Assembly (NCBI GenBank): GCA_963797335.1
Contig: CAWCOU010000008.1
Coordinates: 124,001 to 188,000, forward strand
From: CAWCOU01 sp963797335
GTDB taxonomy: Bacteria; Pseudomonadota; Gammaproteobacteria; JAURND01
Reading direction: 5' to 3'
DNA: 64,000 nucleotides
Below are positions 35,652 through 43,981 of this stretch, one piece after another; position 1 is the stretch's first letter; the number at the start of each line of letters is the position of its first letter. The position numbers and the translations under genes were made by a program. The notes under the pieces are model-generated. The model saw only the letters and a program-made list of their open reading frames with translations, had not been told where the DNA came from and did not search any database.

Positions 35652-35755
35652 ATGGTGGCAGCTGCGCTTTGCCCACCCTACAAATGGTGTCGGGAAAGCG
35701 CAGCGTATTCAACCAATGGGCGTAGGGTGGGCAAAGCGCAGCGTGCCCACCACGG
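35652..35755. repeat. Dispersed repeat C, inverted pair
   Basis: Two copies of the GGGTGGGCAAAGCGCAGCG type sequence, face to face (GCTGCGCTTTGCCCACCCTA at 35671-35690 and its complement at 35723-35744). Related copies occur at 37398-37426, 43941-43970 and 61724-61753. This short repeat fills the galU to oxidoreductase gap and may act as a hairpin between the two convergent genes. Confidence 0.75.
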
Positions 35756-35762
35756 GCTGCAA

Positions 35763-36725
35763 TTATGCGGAGAGCTTAAAGCGTTGCATTTGTCGTTTGA
35801 CGATGTTGGTAATTTCGATAGCGGTGGCTAGCGCCATTTTACCATCCAATCCAGAAACCACCGGGGGTTTGTTCTCACGAATGGAATGTAAGAAGGCGAC
35901 AATCTCATCTCGCAGGGCATCCCCTTGTTCAAAAGCTTGTTCTTCGCAGATAATTTCCGGGATACCCGGAAACATTTCATTAATTCCTTTGCGATGAATA
36001 GCCAGCTGTTTATGCTGTAAATCCAAGGAGATATACGCTTCTTGTTGAAAAAGTCGTAATTTGCGCTCCTGCTTCAGGCTGACTCGGCTGGCCGTCACAT
36101 TCGCCACGCAATGATTTTCGAACTGGATACGGGCATTGGCGATGTCAATTTGGTCAGATAATACACAAGCACCATTGGCATGGATTTTTTTAATCGGTGA
36201 GCCGACAATGTACTGTATTAAATCAATGTCATGAATCATTAAATCCAGTACCACGTTCACATCAATGGCCCGCAATTTAAAAGGCGCCAGCCGGCTGCAC
36301 TCAATAAATCTGGGCTTATCCAAATATTTACCGAGGGCATTGACTACGGTATTAAATCGTTCTAAATGACCAATTTGCAAAATTAAACCATTCTCATCCG
36401 CCAAGCGAATTAAATCTTCGGCCTGGGCGACGGTAGTGGTGATCGGTTTCTCCAGCAAGACATGAACGCCGTTTTCTAAGAAGAACTTAGCGATTTTATG
36501 ATGGGATTTGGTGGGGGTGACGATACTGACGGCATCTACTTTGTTGACCAGGTTTCGGTAATCTTGGGTAACGGTTACCCCATATTTGTTGGCAATTTCA
36601 CTGCCTCGTTCGTGATCGATATCACAGACACTGACTAGTTTTGCATTGGGTAAAGAGGCGTATTTTTCGGAATGAAATCGCCCCAGATAGCCAACGCCAA
36701 TAACCGCACACTTAATTTTTTTCAT
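35763..36725 (-). CDS. Gfo/Idh/MocA family oxidoreductase
   Basis: An NAD(P)-dependent sugar dehydrogenase fold. CAVIGVGYLGRFHSEKYASL is the N-terminal Rossmann motif, VLLEKPITTTVAQAEDLI the conserved EKP motif, and LDLMIHDIDLIQYIVGSP the catalytic His-Asp region. The substrate cannot be read from the sequence. Because it lies just before rnhB-dnaE, where lpxA-lpxB sit in many proteobacteria, a role in lipid A amino-sugar synthesis (GnnA-like, oxidising UDP-GlcNAc at C3) is a reasonable guess. No GnnB aminotransferase is adjacent. 320 residues, ATG start. Confidence 0.85.
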   Translation of the reverse strand: MKKIKCAVIGVGYLGRFHSEKYASLPNAKLVSVCDIDHERGSEIANKYGVTVTQDYRNLVNKVDAVSIVTPTKSHHKIAKFFLENGVHVLLEKPITTTVAQAEDLIRLADENGLILQIGHLERFNTVVNALGKYLDKPRFIECSRLAPFKLRAIDVNVVLDLMIHDIDLIQYIVGSPIKKIHANGACVLSDQIDIANARIQFENHCVANVTASRVSLKQERKLRLFQQEAYISLDLQHKQLAIHRKGINEMFPGIPEIICEEQAFEQGDALRDEIVAFLHSIRENKPPVVSGLDGKMALATAIEITNIVKRQMQRFKLSA

Positions 36726-36965
36726 GTCGTAGCTAGACCTCGTGGATTTGAAGTTGGCAGTTTAGCGCATTGGGGTTGAGTTTGAGAGTGGGTTGCAGAG
36801 AAAACAGAGGTCAGCTATGCCGGTTACCGGTGGGTGGTTTCTTCCTGCACGTCGAATTCTGGGATTCACTATCATAGGTGCGAATACTCTCACTTTTTTT
36901 TCTGGGAATCAATGGGTATACTCATTGAAGCTTAGGTGATTTCTCACTTTGGGTGCCAGTTCCAG

Positions 36966-37068
36966 TTAATTTTGGCGGTTACGTTGGGACATACGGGGTT
37001 CTGTCACTGCGGGTATCCCGCTGCTGGCGCAGCGGGAGCCGGACCGAAGTGTCACCCCTTCTGAGGCT
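36966..37068 (-). repeat. Dispersed intergenic repeat, family B, inverted copy
   Basis: Reverse complement of the copies at 10688-10791 and 54728-54818, with CCTGCTGTC-type core changes (here GCTGCTGGCGCAGCGGGAG, a stronger internal palindrome). It directly abuts the R1 inverted pair. With the next two repeats it fills the 36726-37507 gap, in which no gene is supported. Confidence 0.7.
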
Positions 37069-37369
37069 AGGGTGTGTATGCAACATCTTTTTCAGTCAAC
37101 TGTGAGTGAGTATTAGATTAGGGGTTAGCACTGTAAGCCCCCTCTCCCGCGTGAGGGGCTTGAATAAAGGCTCTGAACTTGTTCGCGGGAGAGGGTTGGG
37201 GAGAGGGCGAATAGATAACGCGAGACTTTACCCTCTCCCCTAACCCTCTCCCGCGAATAGGTTTGCAGCTTTTGTCCAAACTCCTCGCGTGGGAGAGGGG
37301 GTTTACAGTGCTAATTGTTAATCCGGTGACTACTTACAGTTGACTGAAAAAGAGGTGTGCATACCCTAG
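37067..37369. repeat. R1 inverted pair, about 300 bp palindromic element
   Basis: Two R1 copies lie head to head with the centre near 37218. The outer ends read CTAGGGTGTG and its near-complement GCATACCCTAG; next inside are AGTCAACTGTGAGT and its inverted form ACTTACAGTTGACT, then CCCCCTCTCCCGCG on both sides. The ends behave like terminal inverted repeats. A single copy is at 15256 and a partial one at 63865. Confidence 0.75.
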
Positions 37370-37397
37370 CTGTGCCGCCCCTCCTGGAAGCCAAAGA

Positions 37398-37426
37398 TAG
37401 GGTGGGCAAAGCGAAGCGTGCCCACC
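37398..37426. repeat. Dispersed repeat C, single copy
   Basis: GGGTGGGCAAAGCGAAGCG followed by TGCCCACC; a near-palindrome of the same type as the copies at 35652, 43941 and 61724. Confidence 0.7.
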
Positions 37427-37507
37427 AACGCGCCGCATCGGTATGATGTTTGCTCATTTTTCGGGAATAAAACGTTGAAAACAATAGGGAACAGGAGGCG
37501 TCGGCGC

Positions 37508-38074
37508 TTGGTTTGGAGGCATGAACTGGCGCTTACGGCGGGGGTGGATAGTGTGGGGATGGGGCCGTTGGCGGGGCCGGTTGTTGCGGCGGCGGTTATT
37601 TTGGATGAGAAGAGGCGGATTTCGGGGCTGGCGGATTCTAAAGAACTTACGGCTGAACAGCGCGAGGCTTTGTTTCCGCTTATTCAGGAGCGTGCCATCG
37701 CTTTTGCTTTTGGGAGGGCGGAGGTCGCGGAAATTGATGAATTGAATATCTTTCATGCGGGGTTATTGGCGATGCGGCGCGCTGTATTGGCGCTGTCGTT
37801 ATTACCAGAGCAGGTATTGGTGGATGGGACGCACTGCCCGGTGCTTCCCTGCCCGGCTACTGCCATTGTTCGGGGGGATCAGAAAATAGCGGCGATTAGT
37901 GCGGCTTCTATTCTCGCGAAAGTGGTTCGTGATCGAGAGATGGTTGACTTGGACCGGCAGTACCCAGGTTATGGTTTTGCGAAACATAAAGGATATGCCA
38001 CTGTGGCACATCGGGAAGCACTTCGGCAATTGGGGCGCTGTGATTTACACCGACTCAGCTTTGAGTATACCTAG
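37508..38074 (+). CDS. rnhB: Ribonuclease HII with altered active-site motif
   Basis: RNase HII cuts RNA in RNA-DNA hybrids and at single ribonucleotides in DNA. The fold is clear: GPLAGPVVAAAVIL, LADSKELT, NIFHAGLLAMRRAV, VLVDGTHCPVLP and ISAASILAKVVRDREM with FAKHKGYAT. However, the catalytic segment that should read D-E-x-GRG reads DSVGMG (residues 14-19): the second catalytic acid is Ser and the GRG arginine is Met. The other two carboxylates (VDG and RGD) remain. The TTG at 37508 follows GGAGG and gives 188 residues, near the family norm; a longer frame to 37418 lacks support. dnaE follows after 7 bases. Confidence 0.85.
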   Translation: MVWRHELALTAGVDSVGMGPLAGPVVAAAVILDEKRRISGLADSKELTAEQREALFPLIQERAIAFAFGRAEVAEIDELNIFHAGLLAMRRAVLALSLLPEQVLVDGTHCPVLPCPATAIVRGDQKIAAISAASILAKVVRDREMVDLDRQYPGYGFAKHKGYATVAHREALRQLGRCDLHRLSFEYT

Positions 38075-38081
38075 AAACGAC

Positions 38082-41000
38082 ATGTCAAACGCAGCTTTTA
38101 TACATCTACATTTACATACCGAATACTCCATGGTCGATGGTTTGGTGGGTATCAAATCGTTGATGAAAACAGTGGCTGCTGCGGGTATGCCGGCTATCGC
38201 CATTACTGACCAGGTGAATTTATTCGCCATGGTGAAATTTTATCGCGCAGCTCAAGCAGCGGGCATAAAACCTATCGTCGGTGCAGAGTTATGGGTGGTG
38301 AATACGCCGGAAGATAAGGTGCTGAGTCGATTGGTTTTACTCTGCCAAAACGAGGTGGGTTACAAGAATTTGACGCGATTACTTTCTCGCGCGTATTTGC
38401 AAGGCCAACGTTTGGGGGTGCCGCTGATCGAGAAGTCCTGGCTATCGGGCTGTACCGATGGCTTGATTGCACTATCCGGTGGGCGAGAGGGTGATATTGG
38501 TCAAGCCCTGTTGGCCAATCAACCGGCCATGGTTAACCAATGCGTAAAAACCTGGCAAACTTTATTTCCCCAACGTTTTTATTTAGAACTGCAACGCACG
38601 GGTCGACCGCAGGAAGAATTATACATTCAATCGGCTTTGGCATTGGCAGTTGACCATGATTTACCGGTAGTCGCTACCAACGACGTGCGGTTTTTACGTG
38701 CGGATGATTTTGAAGCCCATGAAGCTCGGGTTTGTATCCACGGCGGTTTCGTCTTAGATGATAATCGTCGCAGCCGCGATTACAGTGACCAGCAATATTT
38801 GCGCAATAGCGAAGAGATGGTCGCTCTATTCGCTGATATCCCAGAAGCCATTCAAAACACCGTCGAGATTGCTAAGCGGTGTAACTTATTACTCACCTTC
38901 GATAAAAGTTTTTTACCGAATTTTCCTGTGCCCGATGGTCTGTCTGTCGATGATTTTTTCCACAAAGAAGCGACCCAGGGTTTGCAGCAACGCTTAACCA
39001 CTCATATCACCACGCCCGAATCTCATAACGATTACACGACGCGGCTACAGCTGGAAATTGATGTCATTAAAACCATGGGGTTTACCGGGTATTTCTTAAT
39101 CGTCGCGGACTTCATTCGCTGGGCGAAACAGCAACAGATATTTGTGGGGCCAGGCCGTGGTTCCGGCGCCGGTTCTTTAGTCGCGTATGCGCTGGGCATC
39201 ACCGATCTGGATCCTCTACAACACGATTTATTGTTTGAACGTTTCCTCAATCCCGAACGTGTTTCCATGGCCGACTTCGATATCGATTTCTGCATGGAGG
39301 GGCGCGATCGCGTCATTGACTACGTGGCCCAAAAATATGGCCGAGACAGCGTGGCACAGATCATCACTTATGGCACCATGGCCGCCCGCGCTGTCGTGCG
39401 TGACGTCGGTCGGGTATTGGCTTATCCCTATGGTTTTGTCGATAAAATCGCCAAACTGATCCCGATGGAGCTAGGCGTTACGCTTAAAAAAGCATTGACC
39501 GATGAGCCGCTGCTTTACCAACGTTATGAACAAGAAGATGAAGTCAAAACGCTGATTGATTTAGCCCAAAAGTTAGAAGGGGTGCCTCGCAACGTCGGCA
39601 AACACGCCGGGGGCGTGGTTATCGCGCCGTCCGTGCTCACCGATTTTACGCCACTGTATTGTGAAGCGGATGGTTTAAACCGAGTGACCCAGTTTGATAA
39701 AGACGACGTCGAAGCCGTCGGCTTGGTTAAATTCGACTTTCTGGGGCTACGCACACTCACCATCATCGATTGGGCTCTGCAAAACATCAATGCCACCCGT
39801 CAACAAAGCGGTGCGGAAGCCATTGATACTACAGACTTTACCACTGGATGATAAACCCACTTACGAATTATTCAAATCTTGCCAAACCACCGCGGTGTTT
39901 CAATTAGAGTCGCGCGGCATCAAAGAATTAATTAAACGTTTACAACCCGATCGCTTCGATGAAATCGTCGCCTTAGTGGCCTTGTTTCGTCCCGGGCCAT
40001 TGCAGTCTGGGATGGTCGATGATTTTCTGGATCGTAAACACGGCCGCGCGCTGGTCATTTATCCTCACCCCGCACTGGAACCGATTTTAAAACCGACTTA
40101 TGGCGTCATTCTTTATCAAGAACAAGTCATGCAGATCGCGCAGGTGTTGGCCGGTTACACCTTGGGCGGCGCGGATTTATTGCGTCGAGCCATGGGTAAG
40201 AAGAAGCCCGAAGAAATGGCTAGGCAACGGCAGATTTTTGTCAGCGGCGCTGCCAATAATAACGTGAGTGCAGATACTGCCAATCAAATTTTCGACTTGA
40301 TGGAAAAATTTGCCGATTACGGTTTTAATAAATCACACTCCGCGGCTTACGCCCTACTCTCGTATCAAACCGCCTGGTTAAAAGCCCACTATCCCGCCGA
40401 ATTCATGGCCGCAGTGCTGTCATCGGACATGGATAATGTCGACAAAGTCGCTAAATTTTTTGCCGACTGCTTGCAGATGGGTTTACAAATCATCGCCCCT
40501 GATATTAATCGTAGCCAAATTCGTTTCACCGTAGTGGACCAAGGCCATATTCTTTATGGACTGGCCGCTATCCGCGGCGTTGGTCAAACCGCGCTGGACA
40601 GTATAATCCAAAACCGCGACAGCCACGGCGCTTACACGGATTTATTTGCATTTTGTCAACGGGTCGATACCCGCAAAGTCAATCGCAAAGTGTTAGAGGC
40701 CTTAATTCGTTCCGGCGCTATGGATAGCTTTCAAGTCGATCGTGCCGTGTTGTTGGCCTCCTTAGATTTAGCTCTGCAAACAGCAGAACAACACAGCCGC
40801 GCCCAATCCCTGGGCCAAACCGATTTATTCTCCCAAGAAGCAATCGCCGAGCCACCACGTTACGTCACCACACAGCCACTAAATCAAGAACTGCTCTTAG
40901 CCGGAGAAAAAGAAACCTTAGGCTGGTATTTATCTGGACATCCGATTGCTCGCTATGAAGCAGAGTTAGCACAATTTATTACCTCCCCCATCCATCAATT

Positions 41001-41523
41001 AAAACAAACCCGAGATAAAGTCATTGTCGCTGGTTACATCACCGCGCTACGTAATATCCAAACTAAATCCGGCAATCGCATGGCCGCTTTGACATTAGAA
41101 GACCGCACGGGACGCATTGAGTTAATGGTTTTCTCTCCTTTATACGATGCCTGCCGACCTTTATTAGTTAAAGATCAGTTACTAATCGTCGAAGGAGAAG
41201 TCAATGCCGATGAATTTACTGGTGGTTATAAAGTAGTCGCCAGGGAAGTCCACAGTTTGCCGCAAATGCGCCAAAAACGCGGCGGCCGTTTAAAACTGCA
41301 ATTACAGCATCACACGCTAGATGCTGAATTTTTTAACACCCTACAGACAACATTATTACCTTTTTGCGGTGGCAATTGTCCCGTTGAGGTTGAATATCAA
41401 CAATCCTCAGCCCAAGCACGCTTAATGCTGGGCGAAACCTGGCGGGTGCAGCCTTCCGAAGATTTATTAACTTCTCTATCTGCTTTGTGTGGGGAGGGTA
41501 ACGTGAGTTTGGAATATAATTAA
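38082..41523 (+). CDS. dnaE: DNA polymerase III subunit alpha, interrupted by a frameshift
   Basis: The replicative polymerase. The 5' frame (38082-39851) holds the PHP domain (HLHLHTEYSMVDGL) and the start of the polymerase core, including FVGPGRGSGAGSLVAYALGI and the catalytic ADFDIDFCMEGRDR. The 3' frame (about 39828-41523) continues with LPLDDKPTYELF, VFQLESRGIKELIKRLQPD and VALFRPGPLQSGMVDDF, then the helix-hairpin-helix and OB-fold region (GYITALRNIQTKSG). A one-base insertion near 39826-39836 (coding GATACTACAGACTTTACC) shifts the frame about 15-25 bases before the stop. The gene is essential, so a sequence error is the first explanation. ATG 38082 follows rnhB closely. Confidence 0.88.
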
Positions 41524-41539
41524 TATTTAATTAATTTTT

Positions 41540-41746
41540 CTATGATTCATATAATTTTAATGCCGTATATTTCGCATACAGCTTAAAATCTTTATCCAAG
41601 GTGAACACTTCAGCTTCCTAACGGTTTCTCTCTTTTTTATAATTATATTTAGGATCATATTCGATTGTGCCAAATAGATTTATGATCTTTTCTTGCTTGT
41701 GGTGCAGAATATATTCTTTCAAAGCTACATTAACAGTTCTTTTTTC
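41540..41746 (-). pseudogene. Decayed VapB antitoxin plus last piece of a VapC toxin
   Basis: On the minus strand, 41746-41618 reads KRTVNVALKEYILHHKQEK and then IINLFGTIEYDPKYNYKKER before a stop. This is the C-terminal half of a VapB antitoxin (K-R-x-x-V-N-x-A-L-x-E-Y, then G-T-I-x-Y-D-x-x-Y). In the same frame, right after that stop, come EAEVFTLDKDFKLYAKYTAL and then KLYES and stop: the final strand and helix of a PIN-domain (VapC) toxin. The VapB N-terminus and most of VapC are missing, so an internal deletion removed the toxin. Confidence 0.65.
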
Positions 41747-41980
41747 GTTTTGAGTGTATATGGTAAGCCTTCTTGTACTGCAATTCGGCGAACCATATTT
41801 AAATCAGCGCCCGAAATGCGAAGATTAATGCGGCTGTCTCTTTTTTAAGAAATTACTCGCCGCCTGCGTGGCCAGTTGCATCTCTTCTTTCAAATTTTTA
41901 ACTGAAACTAACTTGCCTTTTTCAAAATCATCCAAAATTTCCTGCTCATGTTCTTCAATGTCAAAATGTTTCTTACTCAG
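41735..41980 (-). pseudogene. Frameshifted CopG-type antitoxin (COG5304-like)
   Basis: A frame from 41980 (possibly a CTG start, 4-5 bases after GAGGTG) reads KKHFDIEEHEQEILDDFEKG and on to KKRQPH and a stop at 41825. A second frame picks up at once as DSRINLRISGADLNMVRRIA followed by VQEGLPY. Together they match the helical N-terminus and ribbon-helix-helix domain of CopG antitoxins that normally continue with QTLISSVLHKY. A single-base frameshift and loss of the C-terminal helix inactivate it. The frame then runs into the VapB remnant, indicating a fusion of two decayed loci. Confidence 0.65.
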
Positions 41981-42266
41981 GTTTCACCTCGATTTCTTTG
42001 GATCTTTCAGGTATCCCTAGTTTTTTAAACATATCTTTGTGAGTTTTATAATGTATTAAATTTTCACCTTCATCCGTATCTTTAAATGTCTTTACGGTGA
42101 TTTCAGTAGGGACGCGAATATCAAATGGTATGCCCTTTTTTAGTTTCACTTGTCGTAAGAACAGTTCAATTGCTTCCGAAAACGATAATCCAAGCGCAGC
42201 CAATATACGCTCAGCGTCATATTTTAATTCTGGCTCGATTCTTGCCTTTACCGTTGCTGCCTTCAT
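41973..42266 (-). CDS. RelB/DinJ family antitoxin without adjacent toxin
   Basis: 97 residues: ATVKARIEPELKYDAERILA and LGLSFSEAIELFLRQVKLKK followed by GIPFDIRVP match DinJ closely (ribbon-helix-helix N-terminus, then the toxin-wrapping part), ending in KKLGIPERSKE. DinJ/RelB proteins neutralise YafQ/RelE mRNA interferases and repress their own operon. No toxin gene follows: the next sequence is a decayed CopG antitoxin whose start overlaps the RelB stop. The ATG follows hipA by 9 bases after GAGGTGTTAA, so it looks like a third gene of the hipBA operon. Confidence 0.9.
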   Translation of the reverse strand: MKAATVKARIEPELKYDAERILAALGLSFSEAIELFLRQVKLKKGIPFDIRVPTEITVKTFKDTDEGENLIHYKTHKDMFKKLGIPERSKEIEVKPE

Positions 42267-42275
42267 TTAACACCT

Positions 42276-43511
42276 CTAATTGAATTGTTTGCTTAGTTTA
42301 TTCAGCGTTGATTGAATCATTTGTGACGATTTTTTGCTAACATTCGCTTCGCTGGCGATCTGCGGCCAACGTGCTACTGCATTTTTTACAGTTTCAATTA
42401 TTTGAATTGCTTTTTGTTTTGAAAGCCCTGCCATTGCGGCTAATGCGAGCAAGTGCGAAAGTGTGGGATTTTTACCTTCTCCCATCACCATTGTCGAATG
42501 TTCGCCAGCAGGTCCAGTAGAGTAAATGAGATCATAAGCGGGTGATACACGCCACCTGCCTTTTTCATCCATTAAAAATGAGAAATTTTTGGCATGATCA
42601 TCCCGATTATGCGCCAAGATATTAAACACTATGTGATAAAATTGTTTTTCACATTGTTGTATATCCTTCGTTAGCCATAGGGTTGTTTTTAGTAATTCTG
42701 TATAATCAAGGCTGGGCAGGCGATAATCTGCGTGCAATAAACCACAAGCACTCTGCATATGCAACCTCTTACCTTGGTCACGATCAAACCGTTTAACCCC
42801 AAAATATCCGGCAGTTTTTTTAGATTTGAATAATCTCGCTGGTGGTACATCAAGCCCTGCAGCAATGGCCATCAAATGGTAGGCATATTCAATTGCACCA
42901 TTGTCTTTAGAATCTGAGGAAGATTGAAATTTTATAATCCATGCATCTTCACTGCTGGGGTTTTGATTATCGGTTGCTTGAAATGAATCCTTAGATAAAT
43001 TAACTAAAATTTTAGGTCGTGCACCTGCCGAAGAGCCATTCATCGCCCATAATTCATCAATAAAACGCTCATCATCGTGTGCTTGGATTTGCCAGCATTC
43101 GCGCGCTAATAGATCTAAGTTATGATGTTGTTCCGCAGTGAAGTCAATGAGCTCAGGCGCATAACATAAGGCGCCCATCCCATGACTGCCCACGTAACAT
43201 AGTCTCTCAAGCGGCGTTAAACTGCCAGGGTTTATGTTGATCTTTTTTAATTTTCTATCTAATAATAAACGCCCCCAACCATCGGGAAGGCTATCATAGA
43301 AAACACCGAATAAACCATCAAACATACGATCTTCACAAACGATTACTCCCGCTTTTAGTGGCAATTTAAGTGGTGATAACTCTAAATTAGATTGCAAGAA
43401 ATTAGGATCATATTCGAAAAAAATTTTTCGTGCTTTGCTCGCTAATTTGCCAACCAATATTTTTTCCTCACCCCCAGCATAATATACTTCGATTGTTTGC
43501 CCCGCTTGCAT
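42276..43511 (-). CDS. hipA: HipA-family serine/threonine kinase toxin
   Basis: HipA kinases phosphorylate aminoacyl-tRNA synthetases (GltX in E. coli) and cause growth arrest. The N-subdomain has VGKLASKARKIFFEYDPNFL and GVFYDSLPDGWGRLLLDR. The kinase part has SSAGARPKILV (Gly-rich loop), WIIKFQSSSDSKDNGAIEYA with the ATP-binding Lys, and HNRDDHAKNFSFLMDEKGRW near residue 305 with the catalytic Asp, followed by SPAYDLIYS (metal-binding Asp). 411 residues, normal, with no obvious lesion. The ATG overlaps the hipB stop as TAATG. Confidence 0.93.
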   Translation of the reverse strand: MQAGQTIEVYYAGGEEKILVGKLASKARKIFFEYDPNFLQSNLELSPLKLPLKAGVIVCEDRMFDGLFGVFYDSLPDGWGRLLLDRKLKKININPGSLTPLERLCYVGSHGMGALCYAPELIDFTAEQHHNLDLLARECWQIQAHDDERFIDELWAMNGSSAGARPKILVNLSKDSFQATDNQNPSSEDAWIIKFQSSSDSKDNGAIEYAYHLMAIAAGLDVPPARLFKSKKTAGYFGVKRFDRDQGKRLHMQSACGLLHADYRLPSLDYTELLKTTLWLTKDIQQCEKQFYHIVFNILAHNRDDHAKNFSFLMDEKGRWRVSPAYDLIYSTGPAGEHSTMVMGEGKNPTLSHLLALAAMAGLSKQKAIQIIETVKNAVARWPQIASEANVSKKSSQMIQSTLNKLSKQFN

Positions 43512-43816
43512 TACTGGCGCCCTCGTTCTCGTGTCGTGGTATCTTTTAGTATTTCGTCGAGTGTCAACATTTGCTCGGGTGGTATGGGTTTAAACACATG
43601 CAGAAAGTCTTCTAATGAATCTAATACCAGGGCAATTTTGACTAATGATTCCAGAGAAATTTTGCCGGTTCTCTCAAATTTTTTCAAAACGGCTAAACTG
43701 ACCCCAGAGCGCATGGCCACACTACGCTGGGTAAAATTAAGGGATAAGCGTTTGGCGCGAGCAGCACCAGCAATATGCTCAACTACTTCTGACGGCGCCC
43801 AGATTGTTACAGACAT
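43511..43816 (-). CDS. hipB: XRE-family HTH protein, HipB-like antitoxin
   Basis: 101 residues with one helix-turn-helix: KRLSLNFTQRSVAMRSGVSL followed by AVLKKFERTGKISLESLVKI, as in HipB-type repressors that bind the operon promoter and the HipA toxin. The C-terminal ~20 residues (LKDTTTRERGRQ) could be the flexible tail that contacts HipA. Start: ATG 43816, or GTG 43828 (105 residues); neither has a strong ribosome binding site. It is the first gene of hipB-hipA-relB. Confidence 0.85.
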   Translation of the reverse strand: MSVTIWAPSEVVEHIAGAARAKRLSLNFTQRSVAMRSGVSLAVLKKFERTGKISLESLVKIALVLDSLEDFLHVFKPIPPEQMLTLDEILKDTTTRERGRQ

Positions 43817-43817
43817 A

Positions 43818-43880
43818 ATAATAGCCACTAATAGTAAATTATAGCCATAAAGTATACTATAATATCCTTTACGATGTCAA
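43818..43880 (-). promoter_or_regulatory. Promoter and candidate operators of hipB-hipA-relB
   Basis: On the minus strand, TTGACA at 43880-43875 is followed 15-17 bases on by TAGTAT/GTATAC, a good sigma-70 promoter. Downstream, TGGCTATAAT (about 43848-43839) and TGGCTATTAT (about 43827-43818) form a direct repeat 21 bp apart, two helical turns. The second copy overlaps the hipB start, suiting autorepression by HipB with HipA. Confidence 0.55.
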
Positions 43881-43940
43881 GAGAGGGTTCGCCCCCGCCC
43901 ATATCATTACCACAAGTCCCGTAGTCCAAGCATCTTCAAT

Positions 43941-43970
43941 GGTGGGCACGCTTCGCTTTGCCCACCCTAC
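43941..43970. repeat. Dispersed repeat C, single copy
   Basis: GGTGGGCACGCTTCGCTTTG then CCCACCCTAC, identical over its length to the copy at 61724-61753. Confidence 0.75.
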
Positions 43971-43981
43971 CGCTCCACAAA

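Noticed and set aside
37418..37507. Upstream extension of rnhB
   Set aside because: The added 30 residues are unlike RNase HII, have no ribosome binding site and partly derive from repeat C sequence.
37899..38081. Upstream extension of dnaE
   Set aside because: It overlaps the 3' part of rnhB in another frame; the PHP domain starts at 38082.
39843..39851. Programmed +1 frameshift at the dnaE GGA-TGA stop, analogous to prfB
   Set aside because: The conserved LPLDD segment is already encoded in the new frame upstream of the stop, so the shift must lie earlier.
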